Source of the DNA: CALKYB01 sp964510575
GTDB taxonomy: Bacteria; Bdellovibrionota_C; UBA2361; SZUA-149; CALKYB01
DNA length: 38,402 nt
Reading direction: 5' to 3'
Assembly: GCA_964510575.1 (NCBI GenBank)
Contig: CAZECN010000024.1
Location: forward strand, 1-38,402
The notes beneath the pieces were generated by a model that saw nothing but the letters and a program-made list of their open reading frames with translations, was not told the origin of the DNA and searched no databases. The translations under genes were made by a program, and so were the position numbers. Positions 33,431 to 38,402 of this stretch are shown one piece after another (within the stretch, counting starts at the first letter, position 1; each line of letters begins with the position of its first letter).

Positions 33431-34480
33431 TTACTGCCTACCCGATGCTGCCCGCTTGTTTCTCCTCGTCGCATTAATCAATTTTCGCACATACCGATTG
33501 TGCTCCTTGAGCGTTTTTGAAAAGTGGTGCCGATTTCCTTGGCTCGGGTCAAGTACGTAATAGTAGTAACCAAAATTACTCGGTGTCAGCACTGCCTCGA
33601 GTGATTTGCGGGAGGGTGAGCCAATCGCTGTCGGCGGTAATCCTCCATGTATTCTGGAATTATACGGGTTCGTAGCATCGTCTAAATGCTTGCGCTGTAA
33701 ATTACCTTTATAGTCCGCCACACCGTATATTACCGAAGCATCGATTCCAAGCGTGATGTTATCGTTGAGGCGATTCCAAATCACTTCAGAAACCAAGTTT
33801 CGCTCATCATCATGAGCTGTCTCGAGCTCGATCAGCGAAGCAAAAGTGACTGCTTGCTCAAGTGTTAGTTCTTTCTCAGCAACCCGCTCGGCATAGTCAG
33901 GTGGCAAATTATCCCAAAAAGTATCGATCATTCTCGATAATGCTTGCTTGACAGTCGGAATTTTAGAAAACGGATACGTCGCGGGGTAGAGATACCCTTC
34001 CACGCTAGAACTGGGAATTTTGTGCTCGGTCAAAAAAGTTTTGCTTTTTTCAAGCGCCGCAAACTCCTCCGGAGACCCAACCCCGCCTGCAACCAAGCGG
34101 TCGGTTATTTTCTTGTAAGTAAACCCTTCTGGAATCGTGAACTGAAGCACCACAGGAACAAACGTATCCCCGCCTTTCATCATCGAAATTATGTCAGCGG
34201 GCGCGATAGCACCCTCAAACTTATAACTACCCGCCTGAAATTTAGAATAGTCGTCAAAATAGCGAACCCAATAATGAAGCAGTCTACCTTTGTTGACGAC
34301 ACCCCGTTGATAAAGGTCAAGACTCAACTGCTTCAAAGAAGTGCCGCGCTTAAAATCGTAGACAATAGCAGAAGGAATTGTGTGGCGCTCAAGGCTCCAG
34401 CTCTCTACAAAATGCTTACCGTAGAGTCCTGCGCCAATTGTAAGCAAGAGCAGGAGAAAGAGTGAAATAAGTAGCTTCAT
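33431..34480 (-). CDS. mltG: Endolytic peptidoglycan transglycosylase MltG
   Basis: A 349-residue membrane-anchored lytic transglycosylase that cuts nascent glycan strands. One N-terminal helix (LLISLFLLLLLTIGAGLY) is followed by a LysM-like region and the YceG domain. The catalytic Glu falls at E218 in ASLIELET, the same number as in E. coli. Other family motifs are EGYLYPATYPF and GLPPTAIGSPSRKSLEA. I start at ATG 34480; a TTG at 34510 would add ten residues before the helix. It lacks the tmk/holB neighbours often seen with mltG. Confidence 0.93.
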   Translation of the reverse strand: MKLLISLFLLLLLTIGAGLYGKHFVESWSLERHTIPSAIVYDFKRGTSLKQLSLDLYQRGVVNKGRLLHYWVRYFDDYSKFQAGSYKFEGAIAPADIISMMKGGDTFVPVVLQFTIPEGFTYKKITDRLVAGGVGSPEEFAALEKSKTFLTEHKIPSSSVEGYLYPATYPFSKIPTVKQALSRMIDTFWDNLPPDYAERVAEKELTLEQAVTFASLIELETAHDDERNLVSEVIWNRLNDNITLGIDASVIYGVADYKGNLQRKHLDDATNPYNSRIHGGLPPTAIGSPSRKSLEAVLTPSNFGYYYYVLDPSQGNRHHFSKTLKEHNRYVRKLINATRRNKRAASGRQ

Positions 34481-34637
34481 ATGTGGTAGTGAGTAATCGA
34501 AAATCCTCAAACTTCGAGTATTTGAAACTAATTATCACATTACCCTATCCTCACAAAACAAATCTATAAGATTTAGGAAAACCAAGTGGGAGAATATTAT
34601 TTAGGACTGATTCTTGAAATCCACTTGGTCTCAACGG

Positions 34638-35192
34638 CTAAGAGGAGAGACTTAGCCGCACTCCTAATAATGGTATCCCAAAAAAATAGATGAGAATCCC
34701 AAGAACGACGGTTGCTAGGAGGTGTATAAGCCAGGATTTGAAGAGAAGTTCCCGATCTGTAATCAGAGCCATTATTAAAACAGTAATTGGAGCTACGATA
34801 GCAACCAGAGCCATAGGAATATTATTCGTCACAATTTTTATCCAGAGGGTTACCCAGCTGCCAAGATAGACCAGACCCACTGTAAAGAAAAAGCCGCTAT
34901 ATAGCGCTTCGGAGACTGACTGACCAAGAACTAGAGCAAGTATAAAAAATAATGGAATAGAAACTAGTACCCCTATGGCCAAATACAAAGGATTAGCTGT
35001 ATCCAGTTTGTCGAGAAATGACGATTCTACCGCTGTGGATCCTCTCAACTCAGCTATCTTGGCTATCCTTTTCTCTTCTGGGGAAACAAAATCAATAGGT
35101 TCAGGAGTTGAACCAGTGCCAGTCTCTAGACAATTATTGCAAACAGTAACCTCGTGAGAAGTTAATCCGGTACCACATTTCATACAAAGCAT
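34638..35192 (-). CDS. Zinc-ribbon membrane protein
   Basis: A 184-residue protein with an N-terminal zinc-ribbon-like pair (MLCMKCGTG and CNNCLETG), then a charged linker and four hydrophobic helices (LYLAIGVLVSIPLFF, LYSGFFFTVGLVYL, PMALVAIVAPITVLIM, SWLIHLLATVVLGILI). The ribbon probably lies in the cytoplasm. No substrate or pathway is suggested. It is one of three small minus-strand membrane-protein genes in a row with separate transcripts likely. Confidence 0.72.
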   Translation of the reverse strand: MLCMKCGTGLTSHEVTVCNNCLETGTGSTPEPIDFVSPEEKRIAKIAELRGSTAVESSFLDKLDTANPLYLAIGVLVSIPLFFILALVLGQSVSEALYSGFFFTVGLVYLGSWVTLWIKIVTNNIPMALVAIVAPITVLIMALITDRELLFKSWLIHLLATVVLGILIYFFGIPLLGVRLSLSS

Positions 35193-35552
35193 AGCAATCT
35201 TAGAAAATCAGTTTTCCCAAACAAAGCTCTGTCCAATATCTTACAAACTTTGGAACACTGGCTATTGATATAAGTTTCGGCAAAAAGGTTACGGATCTTA
35301 AGCAATTACTTTGTTTAGAGCTCCTCAGAGCTAAGCCTTTAGATTTCGACCTAGATCAATCAAATTCATCAATCGTCCCAGAACCAGAACGCCTCATATC
35401 AGTTAAGCCATTCAATGTGTAATCAAAGACCCCCTAAAACGCTCCTGATAAACCACTGAAACAACTTCAGCTTTTTGAAATACAGTTTAACGATACAAGT
35501 AGCCAGTAGCGAGGGCTACAGTAGTAGGAGATTATACTCCCCTAAATCAATC
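35193..35552. other. 360-base intergenic region
   Basis: No gene or strong hairpin. It contains one of three copies (35316-35332, minus strand) of a 17-base AGCTCTGAGGAG-type motif also seen at 36103 and, more loosely, 36695. Confidence 0.4.
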
Positions 35553-35945
35553 CTAGACAATAATAGTTGATATAGCAGTAAAGTAAGGGCTACAGATCTT
35601 CAAAGCTAAGATAGATAATGCACAGAGTAAAATTGTAAAAAAAACGATTTTACCAAAGACTTTAACGGTCTCAACCAAAATAGAACCAACTACTTTAGAC
35701 TCCCCTTCTACATGGCTAAAATATGATTGGGAAATCCAAGCCACGAGAAATGCGACGACAAGGTTTATCACAAAACAAATTAAAAATATTCGCTTCGACA
35801 ATTTCATATTTTTAACAGCGTAAATATGGGGAGCGTCAAATCCAGACATAGATAGATAAAAACAAATCCCTAACATTATGATGTTGAGACTTGTCCACAC
35901 TGTATAGCCTAGGAAGCCGGCTAATTTTCTTTTAGATATTTTCAT
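35553..35945 (-). CDS. Hypothetical small membrane protein, 130 residues
   Basis: About three hydrophobic helices (TSLNIIMLGICFYLSM, IFLICFVINLVVAFLVAW, GKIVFFTILLCALSILAL) with a basic N terminus (MKISKRKLAGF). No family recognised; no ribosome-binding site is conspicuous. The upstream region holds a 10-bp inverted repeat at 36021-36073. Confidence 0.6.
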   Translation of the reverse strand: MKISKRKLAGFLGYTVWTSLNIIMLGICFYLSMSGFDAPHIYAVKNMKLSKRIFLICFVINLVVAFLVAWISQSYFSHVEGESKVVGSILVETVKVFGKIVFFTILLCALSILALKICSPYFTAISTIIV

Positions 35946-36020
35946 TTCAGAATTTTCGAGAACTCTTTTCGTAAAGCTCTCAGGAATATTGGTATCTAGT
36001 CAAGAAGTTGTCTTGTTCAC

Positions 36021-36073
36021 TATTAAACGCAATAGAAGGCTCATATCATCTGTTTTGGAAATAGCGTTTAATA
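36021..36073. other. 10-bp inverted repeat with long loop
   Basis: TATTAAACGC (36021-36030) and GCGTTTAATA (36064-36073) are perfect complements with a 33-base loop, lying 76 bases upstream of the small membrane protein gene at 35945. It could be a paired operator or part of a leader. Confidence 0.45.
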
Positions 36074-36133
36074 ATGCTTTTGACCCTCCGCTTTTAACCC
36101 CCAGCTCTGAGGAGTTCTAGGTGCGATAGAAAG

Positions 36134-36193
36134 AAAAGCGGGGAGTTTGGAAAAACAACTCAAATCAAACCTTTTAGTTTGAAGCCCGCTTTT
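36134..36193 (-). terminator. Terminator after the 112-residue membrane protein gene
   Basis: A 9-bp stem AAAAGCGGG/CCCGCTTTT (36134-36142 with 36185-36193) with inner pairing CAAAC/GTTTG. On the minus strand it ends in a T-rich tail, ten bases past the stop codon at 36203. Confidence 0.65.
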
Positions 36194-36202
36194 TCCCTGG
36201 TG

Positions 36203-36541
36203 CTAACTCCTGTTAATAGTTAGGAACAACACTAAGCCTACGAATGCAAGCACAGGGATGGCCCAGTAACTGAATAACGCCATTCTGCTGAAGGTGGATA
36301 GTTCCGCCCTTTTACGAGGGTCGAACCAGTATCCACTGATTATGGCCACAACCAGCAGGTAAAATCCGAACATCATAAATCCTCCAGCTGTTGATATTTT
36401 TGATATCAACATCCAGGTGCCAAGAACTAGAAAAATTCGTGGAATAGCGAATACGAAACGGTCTAACCAAATGTTTAAGCGGGTCATCTTGTCAATCTCT
36501 GAGTGGTGAGTTTGTGCAATCTTAAAATTCCACAAACCCAC
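36203..36541 (-). CDS. Hypothetical small membrane protein, 112 residues
   Basis: About three helices (FAIPRIFLVLGTWMLI, GGFMMFGFYLLVVAIISGYWF, YWAIPVLAFVGLVLFLTI). Starts are a GTG at 36541 or an ATG at 36487 (MTRLNIWLDRFVF), which would give a more usual N terminus; neither has a firm ribosome-binding site. No family is recognised. It is the third minus-strand small membrane-protein gene in a row. Confidence 0.6.
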   Translation of the reverse strand: MGLWNFKIAQTHHSEIDKMTRLNIWLDRFVFAIPRIFLVLGTWMLISKISTAGGFMMFGFYLLVVAIISGYWFDPRKRAELSTFSRMALFSYWAIPVLAFVGLVLFLTINRS

Positions 36542-36739
36542 CTTACGGAGTTAAAAAACCTTTGATTCCAAACTCTCCTGTTTATAGTTATGAGTGATCC
36601 AACTGATTAGGAGCTAAGGCATTGAAACCTCGACGAATAATTAGGAACTACGGCCCCCCTACCACCTACTTGGATTGTTAAAGCTAGGGACCCATCTTTG
36701 AGGAGTTATAGATGACTGCCAGGATCTCTCTAAAAACTA

Positions 36740-36776
36740 TCGGTCGGGGGGCTAAATTGCTAACCCCACCGACCGA
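36740..36776 (-). terminator. Terminator after the TSP3-repeat gene
   Basis: An 8-bp stem TCGGTCGG/CCGACCGA strengthened by GGGG/CCCC pairing inside, followed on the minus strand by a T run (TAGTTTTTAG), 38 bases past the stop codon at 36814. Confidence 0.75.
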
Positions 36777-36813
36777 CAAAAGTCCTGAGAAGAAGTAGTT
36801 CGATTTAATAGAA

Positions 36814-38402
36814 CTACCTAGCTGGCGTAGCTATCACGTAATTACTATCTAAGCCTGTTCTAACCACTGTCGCTAATACCGAATTAGGATTAGCTGGAGT
36901 TACTTCGACTTGTCCAAACACATTCGGTCCTTCTACTGCACACAGGTCAAACTCAAATACCCCATTCGCAGGAACAACTTCAGCCTGATCTGTTATCACT
37001 GCTGTGGAATCAAACCGTGTGGCATTGATTGTAATGTTCTCCTCTACGGAATTAGCATTAGCAACCAACAAGCTACAGCCCTGCCCTAAGAAAGTATTAT
37101 AACTTCCATTCAAGGACTCTCCCAGGGACTCTCTAGAACCAACACTGTATATATTATTTACCCCTGCAGTAGCAGTTCTGCCATATTGCAATACAGTCGC
37201 TATAACCTCTCCCCCTGTTTGAGCTTGAATTGAAGCTTGACCCAATTGACTCACTAGGTCCCCATCAAGCACCAAATGCTGAGTTGCATAAGCTGGTAGG
37301 GTAATCGTTGTATCAAACATCGAGTTCCCTGCACTATCTGTCACAACAACATCAGCATCAGCTGCATTCTCTGACGGGTTGGTTAACTCAACTACTGCTG
37401 TCAAACCACGGGTATCAACCGGAGCTATTAAACTCTGTCTTGAGCCGCGAGATGCTGAGAATGACACCGCTTCCGATACACTCGAGGACGGAAATAGTCC
37501 TGAGTAAACATAACGATTAAGTCTTACTCTAAACCCTGCAGTGTCATCTTCAGGTCTCCACTCCACTACACCCACTTGATTAGCACCGAACTCGTGAACG
37601 CCAACATCAAGTCGTGCTCCAGCGACTAAGGTGTGAGTGGCGTCAGAGATTACCGTTCCGGCACTATCATAGACAATCACGTTTCCATTTTGTGGCGTCT
37701 CCTCGGCATTTGCTACTGTAAACCAGTTTGCAACAAAGTTACCCAGCTCTGCAGGGTCTAAGCTTGGATGAAAAGTATTATACTGCGCAAAAACTGGCCC
37801 AGTTAAAGCGTTTTCAAAAGGCATTGCTACTACGTAGTCAAAGCCACCTAGACCATCAGGATGGTAATGAAGGATACGTCCATCGATATCCCCTTCCATT
37901 AGCTCCATGCTTGTCGCTTCTGCTAATTCCACACTACTTGGGTCAGTCACCGTTGCACACACAGTTCCAGCGGAGTCTAAACTCCAACCAGTTATGTCAT
38001 GAACCAAGATGTCCGTTTGCGCGCCTGGCAATACATTTTCCGTTTGAGACCCTTGCATATTTCCAGAGGGGTCAAATAAGCCTACACTAACCTGTCTAGT
38101 GGTGCTGGCCACATTGGTAAACTCAGCAATATTAAACTGCTGTCCCAAAAAGCCATTCCATTCAGCACAGAACATATTTGAGAGATTAAACACCTGGCTT
38201 GAATCATCTAGTGGATCCGAATTTTCTGCTACTTCCTGAGAGTCATCAACTCCATCGCCATCACTATCTGGGTTGTTCGCATCTGTTCCCGCAGCCACTT
38301 CTTGAGAGTCACCAAGTCCGTCGCCATCGCTGTCAGAATTATTAGGATCTGTTCCACCCGCTACTTCTTGAGAGTCGCCAAGGCCATCCCCATCACTGTC
38401 AG
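36814..38402 (-). CDS. Exported-type protein with TSP3-like Ca-binding repeats (5' partial)
   Basis: The frame stays open to the right edge, so the gene begins outside the window; an apparent start at 38298 is just an internal GTG (Val) within a repeat. The visible N-terminal part has at least three copies of a 22-residue unit, DSDGDGLGDSQEVAxGTDPNN, of the thrombospondin type 3 / Ca-binding class. Encoded by 66-nt near-identical DNA repeats, they are followed by about 460 residues of beta-rich sequence without recognised catalytic residues and no C-terminal anchor. It probably forms a rigid Ca-stabilised stalk on a secreted or surface protein. Confidence 0.82.
   Translation of the reverse strand, partial: DSDGDGLGDSQEVAGGTDPNNSDSDGDGLGDSQEVAAGTDANNPDSDGDGVDDSQEVAENSDPLDDSSQVFNLSNMFCAEWNGFLGQQFNIAEFTNVASTTRQVSVGLFDPSGNMQGSQTENVLPGAQTDILVHDITGWSLDSAGTVCATVTDPSSVELAEATSMELMEGDIDGRILHYHPDGLGGFDYVVAMPFENALTGPVFAQYNTFHPSLDPAELGNFVANWFTVANAEETPQNGNVIVYDSAGTVISDATHTLVAGARLDVGVHEFGANQVGVVEWRPEDDTAGFRVRLNRYVYSGLFPSSSVSEAVSFSASRGSRQSLIAPVDTRGLTAVVELTNPSENAADADVVVTDSAGNSMFDTTITLPAYATQHLVLDGDLVSQLGQASIQAQTGGEVIATVLQYGRTATAGVNNIYSVGSRESLGESLNGSYNTFLGQGCSLLVANANSVEENITINATRFDSTAVITDQAEVVPANGVFEFDLCAVEGPNVFGQVEVTPANPNSVLATVVRTGLDSNYVIATPAR
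38235..38402 (-). repeat. Tandem 66-nt repeats encoding Asp-rich Ca-binding units
   Basis: The phrase CTTGAGAGTC (or CCTGAGAGTC) recurs at 38235, 38301 and 38367, exactly 66 bases apart. The unit encodes DSDGDGLGDSQEVAxGTDPNN. The array continues off the right edge, so copy number is unknown. Confidence 0.88.

Noticed and set aside
36712..36798. A 28-codon plus-strand ORF after GAGGAG
   Set aside because: The ribosome-binding site is good but the frame runs through the terminator hairpin of the opposite gene, and its sequence looks like a by-product of that stem.
38235..38402. The regular 66-nt repeats as a CRISPR array
   Set aside because: The repeats are in frame, encode Asp-rich Ca-binding units and have no unique spacers between them.

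Overview
This window comes from a moderately AT-rich Gram-negative bacterium. KDO activation (kdsB), MltG, lipoproteins with lipoboxes, a PEP-CTERM protein and a MaeB-type malic enzyme fused to a phosphotransacetylase domain all point to a proteobacterium. A marine or aquatic gammaproteobacterium is my best guess, but no rRNA or other decisive marker is present. CTAG tetranucleotides look common, unlike in enterobacteria. I found no tRNA, rRNA, intact transposase, phage module or CRISPR array.

Layout. (1) 1-6300: the 3' part of maeB, a PiT phosphate permease, a kdsB/histidine-phosphatase pair, and a divergent class I/II aminotransferase. (2) 6300-11460: a tightly overlapping minus-strand operon, mdlA-mdlB-ggt, encoding a heterodimeric ABC exporter and a lipoprotein gamma-glutamyltransferase. 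(3) 11480-16100: the ribonucleotide reductase operon nrdA-nrdB. It has two well-matched NrdR boxes over a sigma70-type promoter, a long leader with DnaA-box-like sites, and a terminator. NrdB has the residue pattern of a class Ic (Phe instead of radical Tyr) enzyme. (4) 16340-22220: unknown and membrane genes, a SAM methyltransferase, an acidic lipoprotein and a GT-C type glycosyltransferase. (5) 22500-31130: accessory or surface-oriented genes. These are a small basic ORF, a large exported protein with three fibronectin-III-like domains, an SGNH-hydrolase remnant, a PycTM-like membrane protein, APS kinase and a convergent sulfotransferase, an FkbM methyltransferase and a PEP-CTERM protein. 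(6) 31200-38402: a His-rich exported protein, a lipoprotein, a CbiX-like chelatase, mltG, three small membrane proteins, and the 3' part of a gene with 66-nt Ca-binding (TSP3-like) repeats running off the right edge.

The most unusual feature is a family of three intergenic, roughly 100-120 bp structured elements at about 4873-4994, 11597-11696 and 12821-12928. They share conserved core blocks, but three stems differ in sequence between copies while remaining base-paired. That pattern looks like compensatory change rather than recent copy-and-paste. Two copies lie within the nrd transcription unit (between nrdA and nrdB, and between nrdB and its terminator). The third lies between divergent kdsB and the aminotransferase gene.
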